Part shown: in pieces, positions 12,330 to 25,239 of the stretch
Layout of the letters: each line of letters starts with the position of its first letter
How positions within the stretch are numbered: the stretch's first letter is position 1
DNA from: Geosiphon pyriformis
Lineage: Eukaryota; Glomeromycota; Glomeromycetes; Archaeosporales; Geosiphonaceae
Length of the DNA: 64,000 bases
Assembly (NCBI GenBank): GCA_016748015.1
Contig: JAAOMT010000295.1
Location: 1,122,604 to 1,186,603, forward strand
Direction of reading: 5' to 3'
Made by a program: the position numbers and the translations under genes
Notes under the pieces: model-generated
Seen by the model: the letters and a program-made list of their open reading frames with translations, nothing else
Told to the model about the DNA's origin: nothing
Databases searched by the model: none

Positions 12330-13179
12330 TGTTATAGATAATTATTTGGAGTATTGATACAAATAACAAATTCATAACTTGGTGTTTAATAAGAAATATA
12401 ATAGGTAATATCTGAAGATTTTGGTTGAATGTTTTGTATAATGAACAAAGATTCAATAATAGTTTTCAATAGTCTTCTAAAATCACAATTCTGTCAATTT
12501 TTTTCTTGGCTTGGTGGCTGACAATTTTCTGATAAGTAATTCTTAAATTCAAGTATCTATCCTTTTACAGGAGTCTTTTACTAGACAATTCTTGATGTTA
12601 GTAACTTAGTACTTAATTTTTAATCAATTAGTAAACAAAAAAAAAGAAAAAAAATAAAATTAAATCAAAACATAAAAGAAATAAGCCAATGCAATTTAAA
12701 GATTAGTATTCTGTCAATAGCCATAATCAAAAGCTATTTGTCTAGTATAGTTAAGTATTAGTATTTATCAACATAAATTGTTAATAGAGAAAAAAATAGA
12801 TTGTAATAGTAATAAGTATTTTATTAATATTTAATGTGTTCACTTCAAATCATAAAATATTATCATATAAAGAGATGGATATGGGGTTGAAACTGGAGAT
12901 TTTAAGAATTCTTTTCTGCTTCTAATGCTACCATTATATATACATAAATTTTATTATATGAGATTTCTTGAATTCCTCAATTTTCTAGCCAGAAATTTTG
13001 AAATTTCTTTAGAAAAATTCTGAAATTCTGGAATTCTGGAATTCTTTATACTGGAATCCTGTAATTTTGAAATCTTGCAATTCCTTTAAGAGGAATCTTG
13101 GAATTCCATTTTTATTACATCTTATTCTAATTAACTAATTTGTATATTAATATATAATTTCTATATTCTATGAGTAATA
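12330..13179 (-). repeat. 3' LTR of element B (LTR3)
   Basis: Starts TGTTATAGATAATTATTTGGAG and ends TGAGTAATA. Its array (about 12985-13100) is built of GGAATTCC/GGAATCC units, unlike the ATTGC array in LTR2. A TATATATACATA element lies near 12937. The purine tract of the element follows at 13180 (minus strand AAGAAGAAGATAA). Confidence 0.85.
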
Positions 13180-13850
13180 TTATCTTCTTCTTTTAATATT
13201 GAGCTTCATTGAAATTTCTTATATTTCCTAACTTTTTTTTTTTGATTAACTTCTGAACTTCATTTTTGAGAATTACTTGAATTATTTTAATCTGTAATTT
13301 TTCAAATTGGACATTGGTTATTTTTTCTAATTGGTTAATAATAACTGTATCTATTACTGGATTAAGTAATATTGCTAGTTAATCTTAAAATTCTGTGTGT
13401 AACTGATATATGGCTTGTGTCTGTGTGAACAGATTGTTTTTTCTCACAATTTGTTCAATTTGTTGTAGTATTGCTGTATTGAATAGTTATTTTGTTTTGT
13501 TAGTGTACAAGTTCTGAATATTTATAATTTGTTCCAAGTAATAAGAACAGAAGTTTTTTATAAATTGTTGTAACCACCAATTTCAAGTTTTTTTAATTAT
13601 TTCTTGGTATGGTACAGCTGTTTTTAATGTTTCCATTAATAATTTTACTTTTGCTATTATCTTGTTTATAGTGTTTTCCAATTTTTTGAATACTTGGTAT
13701 TGGATTTTTTTTTATTATCTTTGTATTGAATGATTTGTTAATTAATTGTAATTTCTAAGTTTGTTTGTTAAATTAATTGGAATAATTGTTATGTGAATAA
13801 ATAAATGTTATTAGTAATTTCTATCTTTTTATTGTTGCTTTTGATTGCAT
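13180..13850 (-). pseudogene. Element B third ORF
   Basis: Minus-strand translation contains NIQNLYTNKTK, AILQQIEQIVRKNN and TVIINQLEKI, collinear with the third ORFs of A, C and D. At the codon where A, C and D have TGA (after Tyr), B has CAG. An ancestral CGN Arg codon decayed by CpG transition would explain both. Function unknown. Confidence 0.55.
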
Positions 13851-15170
13851 TTACTGTGTCTTTATATACTATTCTGTTTAATCAATTTGACATGTTTGTT
13901 TTAATAACTATAATTGGTTTTAGATCTCATGGAATTTTATCCAGTTGGACTAGTATTTGTTGTACTCCCAGTTGTAAAATATTACTAGTGAATAATAATA
14001 TTGTATTGTAATATGTTTTCAGTCAATTTTCATGTGCTGCTTTGGCTAAAATTTTGTTATTCTATCTTAGTTTGTAGACTCTATTTTTTAGAATTTCTTC
14101 TATGTGAAATGGTTTGTCCCATTTGAAGTCAAATTTTTCACTTTATTGTTTTTCTGTTTTGGTACAATATAAGAGTACTTTGTCTTTAATTTTGAATTCA
14201 ACTGGTTTATTTGATAATTGGTTATTATGTTGTTTTTTTTGTTTTTTTTGTAATTTTCGAATGTTATCAGCTGCTCTTTGTCTTTTGTTTTCCAATGTTT
14301 CTATTAGTTTGTATGTTTTTTTTAGCAATATTTTTTGGAAGTTGGTTTCTGTTATTGGTTCAGTTAGATATGTTTTGACTTCTATCTCAACTGGTAATGT
14401 TATTGTTCTACTATAAACAAGTTCAAATAATGTTGTTTATGTGGTATTTTGCTTCATTTTCTGATAAGCAAATAATTTTGATAATATAAACAAATCTTAT
14501 TTGTCCTGGTTTTTTTAACTGATTTTAATAATTGCTTTATATAATGTTTTGTTGAATCTTTTAACTAACTTATTTGTTTATGGATAGTATAGTAATAATA
14601 ATGGTCTTTTGATTCCAAATTTTTGGCTTGATTCTGTTAATGTTCTGTTTACAAAGTAAGTTTTTTAATCTGATAATAATTTTTTTGAACATCCATATTG
14701 ACAAATCAAATCATATTAAATGAATTTGGCTATGAATTTTGCATCTGTTTTTTGAATTGCTTTTACTTCTGGCCATTTAGTAAAATAATTTATGGCTACT
14801 GCTATATAATAATTGCCTTTGTTGATTATTGTTAATAGTCTAATTAAGTCAATTCTAATTTGATCAAATGGTTGTTCCATTTTAATTGGTCTTAGTGGTT
14901 TACTGGGTCTTGTTTCTCTTTTTCTTTGACAAGCATTACAATTTTGAACGTATTAAATAATGTCTGGATACATTGATAACCAATAATATCTTTTTTTGGT
15001 TTTTTTTATGGTTGTTTCTTTATAAAAATGTTCTGTTGTTGAGTCTAAATGCATGTTGTATAGTATTGTTTCTTTTTTTGGTTCTGTGATTACTCTGAAT
15101 GGTTGATCTAAATTTTTTCTGTTTTTCTAATATAGTATATTTTGGCAAGTAATAAAATATTTTGATTGTT
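13850..15170 (-). pseudogene. Element B integrase remnant
   Basis: The minus frame at 14143-14328 reads KTYKLIETLENKRQRAADNI followed by QKKQHNNQLS and VEFKIKDKVLLYCTK. This is the post-catalytic coiled segment and C-terminal domain seen in the integrases of C and D. The catalytic part toward 15000 is broken by many stops. Confidence 0.65.
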
Positions 15171-16480
15171 GTTTTATGTTGTTTCATTCTTTTTGAGATA
15201 ATTTCTTCTTGAACTACTAAGTATTAATGTAGTATTGGAGTTGTTAATATTTTTGTGTATTCATTTTTTGTTATATTTTTGGTTTTAAAATGTTCTTAGA
15301 TTTGTTTTATTTGCAACAAACCATCAGCATTTTTATTTTATTTTATTTTTTATAATGTACAGTATATTTGAATAGTGAAAGTTCTATTTTTTATCTTGCA
15401 TAGTAGTTGTTTCCAAATTTCAGTTTCTGAATTAATGTCAATTCTTTGTAATCTATGTATACATCAAATTTTTAACTCAAGTATTTTTTCTATTTGATGA
15501 CAGCCCAATAGATAGCCAAATATTTTAGTGCTAGAGTTTTATAGTTTTTTTCAGCTGGGCTTAAGCTTTGGCTGGCAAATACTACTGGGTGTTCTCTTCT
15601 ATCTGGTTTTTTTTAAGATAATACTGTTTTTAATGCTTGACCAGATACATCAGTGATAATAATAAATGGCTTGCTGTAATTTGAATATATCAATACTAAA
15701 GCTTGAATGAGTTTTTTTTTTAAAATGTTAAAAGCTTCTTGTTGAGTTTCACTTTATTTATACTTAACATTCTTTGCTTGGAGTTGGTAAAATGGTTAAG
15801 CCAGTTTGAAGAAATTTTGGATAAAATGATAATAATATTCAGCAAATCTCAAGAATGCTCTTAATTCAGTAAGATTTGTTAGTCCTAGAAAGTTTATGAC
15901 AGTTTCAATCTTGTTTAGATCTGTTTTAATATCATTTTTGCTTACAATATGTCCTAAAAACTTTAGTTCTGTTTTTCTAAAGAAGTATTTGGTTGCATTC
16001 AATTTTAATTTGGCTCTTTTTAGTCTCTTAAACATCTGCTATAGATAATGAAAATGATCATTGAATGTTTTTGAAAACACATTGGTATTATTCAGATACA
16101 CAACTACTAATTTCTATAATAGTTTAGTATAAACAATTTCCATGAGCTATTAAAATATGGCTGGTACATTGGTTAAGCCAAATAATATAATATCAAATTC
16201 AAAATTTCTCTCTTTGGTAGTGAATGTGGTCTTTTTTTTGTTAGCTAAATTCATGGCTACTTGTTAGTAACCATTATCTAAGTTTAGTGTTGAAAACCAT
16301 TTCTTTTTTTTAAAAGCATTAAATAATTTTTGTATTCATGGAGTTAAATAATTATCTTCATAAGTAATACTGTTGAGTTTTCTATAATCCACACAAAAGT
16401 GAATTTTTCTATTCTTCTTACAAATTAGTATCACTGGTAATGACTATGAACTCATTAAAGGTTGAATTAATCTGTTGTTT
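15170..16480 (-). pseudogene. Element B RNase H and reverse transcriptase remnant
   Basis: The frame 15796-16035 carries ELKFLGHIVSKNDIKTDLNK and LTELRAFLRFAEYYYHF, the gypsy RT thumb/connection. Just upstream, near 16085, RT motif C reads YLNN instead of YLDD, so both catalytic Asp residues are changed. The fingers and palm near 16150-16440 are recognisable but interrupted. Confidence 0.7.
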
Positions 16481-17412
16481 AACATTGAATTAATTTTTTG
16501 TTGGATGATTTCATGGCTTGCTGGTGGTATTTTGTATGCTCTTTGTTTAATTGGCATTGTATCTCCAGTCTTAATCTGGTGTTGGATAATGTCAGTTTTG
16601 CCAAATTCATTTTTGCTGGCAAAAATGTCAATGAAATTGTTAAGCAATATTTTAAGTTGTATTTGTTGAAGTGGGTCTAAGTTTTCCAAGTTTATTTGTT
16701 CCAATTGGTTTGATTGGAGCAAATAGCATTCTTCTTATTTGTATATTGTCTGTAATGTAATGTTCACATATTCACATAGTTGTGGAAAATCTGAAATAGT
16801 GCTTGGTGGTTGTTCTTCAACTTTAGTGCTTAAGTATCTAATAGTAGTTCTTTTTGGTATTTTAATGGAGTTTCCAGTTGTATTGTAGATGAGAATTTTG
16901 ATGTATTTGTAATTTTTAGCCAGTATATAGAGATTGGTAATAGCAATCTTTTCTGATTTACAAATAGTGGTTTCTGCTTTAAAAATTTGAGAATAATCTT
17001 TTACTTTTCTTTTTATAACTATTAAATACTGGTTATATGGTGAGATAAAAATTAATTAACAGGTAAAGATAATTTTTTTTTGTTAATAACTTCTTCTTCT
17101 GCCATATTAACTGGTATATTTATCCTATTTATAAATCTGAAATTATTTTTCTCTCTGGTTATGATTCTTAATTCTTTTTTTGTTTCTACTGACACTAATT
17201 GAGTTATTTTTACCAAAGGTAAGAATATTGTCTGTGCTATTTTTTCATTTGGTTCAATTACATATTCTTTTTTTGAGTTATTTTATAGCATTGCAATAAT
17301 ATTTTTCACATATTTTACATTAATTATTTCTCTTCTGATGTTAATTCCTTTTTTCACTAAACTATTCTTAAATGCTAGTTGAACTATAATTGTTGCTAGA
17401 ATTTTCAGTGCA
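16444..17412 (-). pseudogene. Element B connector and truncated dUTPase-like region
   Basis: The frame 16444-16722 carries LEQINLENLDPLQQ, NEFGKTDIIQHQIKTGDTMP and ASHEIIQQKINSML, the start of the RT region. 16730-17412 continues as the connector and the distal dUTPase segments. The region stops about where element C has its central dUTPase motifs, because the sequence switches to an LTR at about 17412. Confidence 0.65.
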
Positions 17413-17771
17413 GTTATAGACTCTGTCTTTTCTGTTTTTAATACTCTTGCTATATATATAATTGATGTTTTACAAAATCTTATACATTCATAAGCAATGT
17501 GTTATAATTTTTTAAGCAATACTTATATTGCTGAATGATATGCCCTAATCTATTGACATTGCTTATATTGCTGAGCAATATGCCATAATTCACTGATATT
17601 GCTTACATTGCTGAGAAATGTGTTCTAATTTACTGATATTGCTTATATTATTAAGCAATATGTCATAATTTACCAGCAATGTGTTCACATGTTCAGTACT
17701 ATTCTCTTATTGGATTATTTTTTTATCTGTTTTTCTTATTATTTTTTTTGTACTCTTTTTTATAAGTAATA
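17413..17771 (-). repeat. Partial LTR ending the A/B block
   Basis: Only the right part of an LTR is present: CTCTGTCTTTTCTG, TATATATAATTGATG, then an ATTGC/GCAAT palindromic array, ending ATAAGTAATA at 17771. The array type matches LTR2 of element A. The flank CCTT (17772-17775) pairs with TCTT at 3370-3373. I read it as the remnant of the 5' LTR of element A. Confidence 0.75.
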
Positions 17772-18207
17772 CCTTTAACTGTTAATAGATTAATATCTAA
17801 AGCAAAAAATTTCTTATTAGCTACTTCTACTTAAGTTTTTATTATTTTGAAATCAATCCATTTTTTGTCTAAAAAGATATTAAGTAAAAAAAAAGAAGTT
17901 TTTTATTTTTATTCATGTTAAAGTCAATTAAACCAATAAAAAAATCACATTTCAATATTAATTTTTTTAGCTTTAGAAGTTATTGCTGCTAAACCAAAAA
18001 AAATATTATTATTAATATTAACTAAGACCTTATTATTTTTACTATTACCAAATTTATTATTTATATTTGAATATATACTATCTTTAGAACCAAATTTGAC
18101 CAAAAACATATCTTTTTCATTAACAGAGTGCTTAATATTATCTACAGAAATCTTTTTTTCAAAAAGAAAAAACCCCCAATAAATTCATAGAAAGCTTTCT
18201 TAGATGC
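17772..18207 (-). pseudogene. LINE1 ORF1, middle fragment
   Basis: The minus strand reads FLFEKKISVDN.KHSVNEKDM and, further on, VANKKFFALDINLLTVK. This matches LINE2 and LINE3 ORF1, where the segment LFALDIDLDK is the equivalent. It joins in frame to 3373 after removal of the A/B block. Upstream it joins to 39227 after removal of element D, where the sequence AYTSK..-like region continues as ASKKAFYEFIGG. It contains stops and at least one small frameshift near 18170. Confidence 0.75.
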
Positions 18208-19207
18208 TGTTACCTGAGTAGAAAAACCAATCTGAAGTTATAAAAAAATGTGATCAGAATGTAACATAATACAGAATAGCACACAATAATATTGGTTAAT
18301 GTATTATAACTTAGGATAATGCAAGATAATACATTACAATATGGGATAACACAGAATAATACTAGATAACATGTTATAACGTAGGATAACTAGTAATAAT
18401 ATAGAAGAACAAAGCAATAACAAAAATAACAAAGCAATAATTAGCAATAATAAAACAATTAGAAACAATTCTGTAAAACCAAAAAAATATATAAAAGCAA
18501 GTAGTTGTAAAAGGTAGAAACGGACAGACAGATAGATATGAATCACTAGACAAGAATCAAATATTCATATTTTTTCATCATTTATTATATTCTATATTAA
18601 TCTTTTGAAATAAATTAATTATTAAAAAATCAGAATTATGAATTCATGTTCTCAAACTTTATAGAATTTACATAAATTAACTATTGTTTTGTATCTTTGT
18701 TTTAAGACAAATGCTCTTAGAATAACTGTCTCAAACTATTAACAATTTGGACTAATTGCTCTTGATTACAATGATTGATGATACTAATTCTTTTTTTTTT
18801 TATTTTTTATTTTTTTTTTGTGAAACAGCAATATAGTAAAATTGACTGTCTGAGAATAAATTTTGTAATAGCCTGGTAAAAGAGGGAAGCTCCCCCTAGG
18901 TTTTTAGATATTAACATTATCTTAATAGCTTATCAGAAGAGTGAAAAGACAACACCAGACCTTAATAACTGCACTTATTAGCTTAGAGAAAAAAGCTTAC
19001 TTTTATAAGAAGTTGCAATTAGCAAGAACCAAAACTCTGTGCCTTATAACCAAAGAACTCAATAGGTAAATTTACAACTAGTAAAACAAGATCTTTAGAA
19101 ACTGATAATCAAGATTAAGCCACTGGAATTACATGAAACATGCCTTACCAATAATTGAAAGCACCAAAAGTTATCATCTTCCTATTCCACCAAGTTTATC
19201 CATAATA
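18208..19207 (+). repeat. 5' LTR of element D
   Basis: Starts TGTTACCTGAG and ends CATAATA, about 1 kb. It aligns with the split 3' copy throughout. U3 holds an array of GATAAYA-type units (about 18255-18390) ahead of a TATA box, TATATAAAAG at 18488-18497. The body differs from the LTRs of A, B and C, although the ends (TGTTAC...GTAATA) are alike. Confidence 0.85.
18488..18497 (+). promoter_or_regulatory. TATA box of element D LTR
   Basis: TATATAAAAG lies about 280 bp into the LTR, just after the GATAAYA array. The 3' LTR copy has TGTATAAAAG at the same place. It is probably the core promoter for the element transcript. Confidence 0.55.
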
Positions 19208-19209
19208 TT

Positions 19210-19229
19210 TGGTGTTCCTTGTGAAGTTA
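19210..19229 (+). other. Primer binding site of element D
   Basis: Two bases after the LTR the sequence reads TGGTGTTCCTTGTGAAGTTA. Element C has TGGTCCTCCCTGTGAGGTA at the same place on its strand. A primer site beginning TGG complements a tRNA 3' CCA end. The tRNA was not identified. Confidence 0.65.
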
Positions 19230-19269
19230 TAAATCTACAGAGACAAAGCACTCCAGAAATTCACAAAAG

Positions 19270-21260
19270 TGGTAACTATTAAAACAGTAGAAAAAGATCA
19301 CTTCTCATATAGAAGAGCATTATTTCAATAATTTTAAAAAGACCTAGAAATACCAGCAGAAACCACTTATGCAGAAAGTAATTTTTGTAACTATATTAAT
19401 GCAAAAATTGACTGCTTATTAGACCATGCAACCAACACAGAAAAACTTGAAAAACAAATCCATCAAAGCTTATTAGAGTATTCAACAGCCATGACTACCC
19501 AAATAATTGCTAAAACTCTGTGCATAATTGATACAGACATTAAATATTATGTGGCAAAATGATTCCCTTAAGTACAACAACTAGTGGAATCTGACTTTAA
19601 GAAATATAAAAATAAATCCAACAACCCCACAACTGCTCAAGCCAAGTTCATAGTCAACAAGAAACCAAGGTTTCTTTCCTCAACAATTTTATTATACTAT
19701 CAAACACCTTAAAGTAGAATTGTATTCAATCCACCCCTGGAAACCCAGTTAAAAACACCACAAACTCCTGAAAATTCACATCTCTGGGGTTAACACAGTT
19801 GGACCAAATCATTAGGAGAATATGGATTGTTGTTTGGAAATCTCACCCCAACAATTAATAAAACAGATAGAAATATGTCAATGTGAGAACCACCATCAAC
19901 CCAACTCTTGACTGAATCATTAACTATTCTCTCTAAAAAATCAGCTATTCTCCAGCTCATTAGGAAAATTAACAAAAAAAAACAACCAGAATTAGCACCA
20001 GAAGAACACTCTAGCAAGCAAATACCAAACCTCTCAGTATTAACTAGTAAGACTCCACTTACTCATTAGATCATAACTTACCAAGATATTGCCAAATTAG
20101 AGAAATTCTCTAGTGAAGAAGATGATGCATATACATGAACCATAAAAGCCAAGAAAGCCATTACTACCAACAATTGGGATGATGATAGAGCCATTCAAGT
20201 ATTGCTATTCTTTCTAATTAGAACTGCAAACTTATGGTATCAAAGTCTTACAGAGAAACCAACCAACTTTGCCATCTTTAAACTTGTCTTTCTGCAATAC
20301 TTTTGTGATTCCAATACTCTCATCAGATTACAAAATCAGTTCAGTATCATAAAACAAAAAGATTATGAAGCAATGACTACTTATCTTAGATGATTTAACC
20401 AAATCTTTTGTCAAATCCAGGCCATTGAAAGGGACTACTACACTGTGCTGCAAATCCTTAATCAATTTGTCAAAAGATTAAAGAGCAGTCTTCTCTGATC
20501 CATAAAATCCTACCACCCAACAAATCTACAAGAAGCAGTTACTCTTGCTTGTAACTTTAAGTTAGCAAAACAAGAGGCTACCCATATTCAAGCCATTAAT
20601 CTGGCTATCAATAGAACATCTGATATTAACACAAAAATAATTCAATTAAATGAGAAATTAACTCAAAAAATTAAGAGATTTTTAGCCAGTACCATAGAAC
20701 CCTACCAGCTATTACAACGAAGAGATAGTAATAACAACAAATATCAACAACAACAGAATCATTAACAACAACAACAATCTTGGAGATCTGATTTCTGCAA
20801 TTGTTACTATTGCCAGAAATCTGGACACATTGTCCAAGACTGCCATAAGAAAGTAATAAACCAAAATTAAGAAAATCAATATCAGCAACTAAAATACTCT
20901 TAAAACATGGTATTCCAATACCCTATGTCTTAATATCAACTGTTTCAATACTTACAAATAATTTAGTATACCCAGCAACTGTCTCAGAACTACTACCAGC
21001 CATCACAGCCAATGGCTTAAGCAGTATTCTAATACCAAAATTTCATTAATAACCAACCTAGACATTGTGCAATTCATTATAACTAAGAATGGAGGAATCC
21101 CAACAACAATCAGACACCAACTAATAATGTACCATTACAATCTCTAAATTGTAGTAATGTCTCATCTTGACCAGCATCAACTGGATACTCTAACCAAGCC
21201 TCATATCTTGGTCTCATAGAAAACCAAAATTTTTATAGCTCTACACCTTTAGAAAAAAAG
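19270..21260 (+). pseudogene. Element D gag remnant
   Basis: The coat-protein region starts with a segment (TVEKDHFSYRRALF..., then CNYINAKIDCLL) that aligns with the gag N-terminus of element C. It continues through the capsid-like stretch around 20200-20690 (NLWYQSLTEKPTNFAIFKLV, QFSIIKQKDYEAMTTYLR) and ends in a CCHC zinc knuckle at about 20795-20850 (CYYCQKSGHIVQDC), followed by a Gln/Asn-rich tail. Gag would package the RNA. Many Gln codons are now TAA/TAG. Confidence 0.7.
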
Positions 21261-21389
21261 GATGTAAAAGAAACTCTCAATTCTTTAAGGCAAAATCAAA
21301 TCAACAATCTTATTCTACCTGCTACTATTACTGAAGATATTATCCTTGCCACTATTTTTCCCTTTAATATTAACAGTCTGAATACAAAT

Positions 21390-21830
21390 AGCCTTTTTAG
21401 TAGAGCCATCATAAATCAGAACAAAGCAATCATGGCTCTGTATACTGATACTAGAGTCGAAAACATAGACATTAAATTAATTCTCAATAGCAGATTAGCA
21501 GACAGTATAATAACAAAACAACTTATGGATCAATTAGGTTACCAAGTAAATTGTACTGCAACTGTCTAAATCATTACCACAGATAGCAATACCAAAACTT
21601 TAATTGAAGAAATTGATAACTTCTCCTTCAAAATCAATGGAATCTAAATTCCTATAAAAGTTCTGATCATAGAAACCATGCAATATCAAGCTCTTGTCAG
21701 AAATAACTAGTTGGCCAAAGCCCATGTCACTCTTGACTGAAACACACAGAAATTACAGATCACCTTTAATGAATGACATGCCTAAGTTTTGGCTATGTGC
21801 AAACATTTTAAGTTCAAAGCTTAGAGGAAT
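21390..21830 (+). pseudogene. Element D protease remnant
   Basis: The segment IKLILNSRLADSIITKQLMD corresponds to the retropepsin active site, with the expected D-S/T-G changed to N-S-R, so it is inactive. It is followed by TLIEEIDNFSFKI, shared with elements A and C. It would have processed the polyprotein. Confidence 0.65.
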
Positions 21831-22019
21831 TGCTAATTGAATTCAAAAACACAACACCACCACCAACCATAAAAACCTATTAAGTTTTGTGGATGGACAA
21901 TTTCCAAACAGAGTTATCTCCACCATCAACTTGAAAAGAAAAGAAAAAGAGAAAAGCAGAAGAAAAACTACAATTGGCACCTGCAGACTATTCCACCCCA
22001 AGTCAAGGAAGTCAATAGT

Positions 22020-23290
22020 ATTAAATCCCAAAATTAATTTGTGTTGACTGTGGGAAAAAGTTATCTTCTATAAGTGCATGTATCAGAGATGATGAGAAAT
22101 GGCCAACTGTCAACAAATATTACTGCAGATCTTGTGTATTGGAAAGATTTGGCAGACCAAAATGACAAGACAAATGGAACAATACACTATGCCTTGTCTG
22201 TGGCAAGATCCTGCCAGATGAAAAACTATAGAACAATGTTTCTGGCAAAGGAAAAACATGTGACGAAGCATGTTAATACACTATTTTGATCAATGATTGG
22301 GTACAAAAATAAACTTTAATTAACAATGTCTGAAAATGAGCATTATAATAATTGGATGGATATCTCCATAATGAACATGAAATTTAGAAAATGATAAGTG
22401 TGAAAGCAGAGAGTGCTACAACTAGCAAATTACTGGAAATCAAAAACAACCCCTTATCTCTTCCAAAACCTGAATATATCATGACTTTTGACATCTTTGG
22501 CAACATTGAAGATGATTCAAAATACTTTTATGAACACTACCAGAATCTGGCATCAACTAGAAAAGAGCAAAAACAAAGATTAGCTGACCTAAACACGAAA
22601 CTGTGTGATCATTGTTTAATTTCTTGCTACTTTCAGTATTATAACAAATGTGATATCATGTTCAACCTGCCTTCAAAAAAACTATACCCAATCACCAAAC
22701 TACCAAAACCCAAGGTAGAAGAGGAATTAATCACCAAAGACATATCATTTTAAAGATCCAACTAAGGATACCAAAACAGAACAATATCTCACATATCCCA
22801 ACCTATCCAAAGAATTAGAATTAAAATGGTACAGTAACAATGAAAAAGAAATCTGCTCTAAAAGAACACATAATACTGATGCTGATTTTGATTTATGATA
22901 CCCTGGATAATTACCCATAATTATAGCCCTACATTTTCTTGTAAAAATAGATCTTAAAATAGCATTAGAAATTCCTGTTAGTACAATGATACAAGTTGTC
23001 TTTTGATCTGATTTAGCCAAAAAAATTCAACATAAAGGGAGGAATCATTAATGCTGGTTACACGGAAAACATTATAGTGATACTACAGAACAATTTGAAC
23101 AAACCCTACAAAATAAAATCACAAAAAAAGATTGTGCAAGCTATCTTTTTACTTCTAATCAAAATATCCCAATTAATCCCAATAACAATCTGAAGAGAAT
23201 TAGGCCTTATTGTCTGAAAAATTTAGGAATTTAGATCAAGTAGAAAAGGAAACATACCAATCAACTTCATGGAGGAAGATAGTAACCAGA
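22020..23290 (+). pseudogene. Element D Cys-rich and dUTPase-like region
   Basis: A Cys-rich part near 22040-22260 matches the multi-Cys segment of element C. The frame 22391-22753 holds LCDHCLISCYFQYYNKCDIM, a Cys-pair motif with one Cys changed to Tyr. From about 22855 the dUTPase-like domain begins: HNTDADFDL (motif 1), IDLKIALEIPVSTMIQ, a degraded SDLAKK (motif 2) and later segments with stops and frameshifts. A functional copy would lower dUTP during reverse transcription. Confidence 0.65.
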
Positions 23291-23339
23291 TAGAACTTAT
23301 CTATACTGACACAGTTATCTCCATCCTCCCTTACTGACA

Positions 23340-24560
23340 ATACATCCTCAAGATGAATTAAAAGATCCAAGATCAAGTCTTGTTATTTAAAGCTAATTCT
23401 GAAATCTGTTCCTTAGCCAATGTTGCTAACTTATATCTACTGACCAAAGCCCATAAATACTTTAAAATTCTCATATACAACTCCACAGAAGATGTAATTG
23501 AAATCCCCAAAGAGATCCTTGTTGGTTTCATCTCACCAGACATTCAACATCCCAAAAAACTCCAGCCCATCCCAGATTTTGTGCAATTGTTCTTATTTTG
23601 TGATATCACTTCACAAGTATAAAATCAGCTGAAAGAAAATTACTTGTTTATGTCAGAAGAGATCAATAAATTGAATCTTAAGAACTTAAGTATTTTGCAG
23701 CAAATACAACTCAAGGTTTTTCTAAATCAATACACCAATGTCTTTGCCAGCAAAAATGTGTTCAGATGCACTGACATTATGAAGCATCAGATTGATACAG
23801 AAGACACTCAACCTATTAAACAATGGGCTTACTGAGTATTCTCATCTGGTGACAATCTTATCAAACAAGAAGTCCAACAAATGCTCAACAATGGCTTAAT
23901 TAAGGAATTATTAAGCCCTTGGTTTTCTTTAGTAGTTCTGGTTACCAAGAAAAATAGAAAGATACAATTCTGCATGAATTACTGAAAATTAAATAGTGTT
24001 ATCTAAGAAGATAGTTACTCCACTCCTTTTATCCAAGAAATCCTGGACAATCTAAGAAAAAAAAAATGATTCTCATTATTAGACCCAGTCAGCAGATATT
24101 GGCAGATCAAAATAAATCCCAAAGATAAAAAAAAAATAGCATTTACCACTCAAAATAGAAACTTCGAGTTCAATGTAATGCTCTTTGGACTCTACAACAC
24201 TCCTGCTATATTCTAATGCCTTATGGATGTTATGTATAAAGAAATTTTTTGGAAATCAGTCGTAATTTACTTAGATGACACAAACATGTTCTCTGAAACA
24301 TTTGATGCATTTTTAACAAGTCTTTGAATGCCTTCGAAATGCCAGATTAAAACTCAATTCTGAGAAATGTTTCTTTGGAAAAACCAAGTTGAAATTCCTA
24401 GAACACATAATTAGCAAAGACAAAGTCAAATCTAACCTGGACAAGGTCCAAAAATTTAAAAATTTTCTAGTCTTAATCAACTTTTAAGAGTAACAAAAAT
24501 TTTTAGGATTGGCAAGATACTACTGCTAATTCATCAAAGAGTTTTTAACTATTGCAAAAC
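23340..24560 (+). pseudogene. Element D connector and reverse transcriptase
   Basis: The connector (23380-23622) leads into the RT region. 23644-23835 carries INKLNLKNLSILQQIQLKVF and ASKNVFRCTDIMKHQI, followed by QWAY*VF with TGA replacing an Arg codon. RT blocks then follow: VVLVTKKNRKIQFCMNY with TGA in the DYRKLN equivalent, DPVSRYWQIKINP, FNVMLFGLYNTPAIF, and motif C YLDDTNMFSET near 24265 with both catalytic Asp residues kept. The polymerase motif is intact, but multiple stops and frameshifts make the gene dead. Confidence 0.8.
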
Positions 24561-25060
24561 TTCTTTACTACTTGTTGTCCAAATACATATCATACTTGTA
24601 AAAAGAAGATCAATAAAAAGCCTTCGACTATTTCAAACAGCAACTGATCACATCCCCAATATTAATCTAACTTCACTAAATGTTTTATTGTCACTATAGA
24701 CACTTTAAAGAACACACTAGAAACTGTCTTGTTGCAAATAAGACCAGACAACAGAGAACATCTAATTGTGTATGCTAGTTATAACACAAGTCCAGCTGAA
24801 AAAATTTACAGTACAATAGATCTAGAATGCCTCACCATTTATTGGGCAGTACAAACATAGAAACACTATCTTAGTCAACTATTTGACTTATATACAGATC
24901 ATAAGAGACTCATTTGGTTACTCAATAATCCACAACTGGAAAGAAAATATGTAAGATAGAGTACTTATCTGCAACAATTCTTATTCAAAGTTCATTACAA
25001 AAAAGGATCCAAAAACACCAATGCTAACAGTTTGTTAAGAATGTAACAAACTTAATCCCA
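24560..25060 (+). pseudogene. Element D RNase H remnant
   Basis: The segment includes KCFIVTIDT (the expected TDAS-type motif altered), LETVLLQIRPDNREHLIVYA, SPAEKIYSTIDLECLTIYWAV and LYTDHKRLIWLLNNPQLERK, the gypsy RNase H order. Stops are present throughout. It would remove the RNA strand during cDNA synthesis. Confidence 0.7.
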
Positions 25061-25239
25061 GACCCATAGACACACTCACTTATCAATGACTACATTAGTA
25101 CCTATTAACACTATATTTCAAGGAGATATTATCTCAACAGAAACAAAGTACCATATAAAAACAAGCCTGAAATTATTTTATTTAAGACAACCAACTATAT
25201 TGACAAAAATGCTGAAACTGCCCCACTTCACAACAAGTT

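Larger units (their letters stand above)
12330..17771 (-). mobile_element. Ty3/gypsy element B, deleted, fused to partial LTR
   Basis: Minus strand. It contains a complete 3' LTR (LTR3), polypurine tract, third ORF, integrase, RNase H, RT and connector, and part of the dUTPase-like region. At about 17411-17418 the internal sequence switches abruptly to LTR sequence (AGACTCTGTCTTTT...) of the other LTR subtype. Protease, gag and its own 5' LTR are absent. It lies inside gag of element A. Confidence 0.7.

Noticed and set aside
14114-14416. 100-codon plus-strand frame
   Set aside because: Antisense of the element B integrase C-terminal region; hydrophobic translation from AT-rich antisense only.
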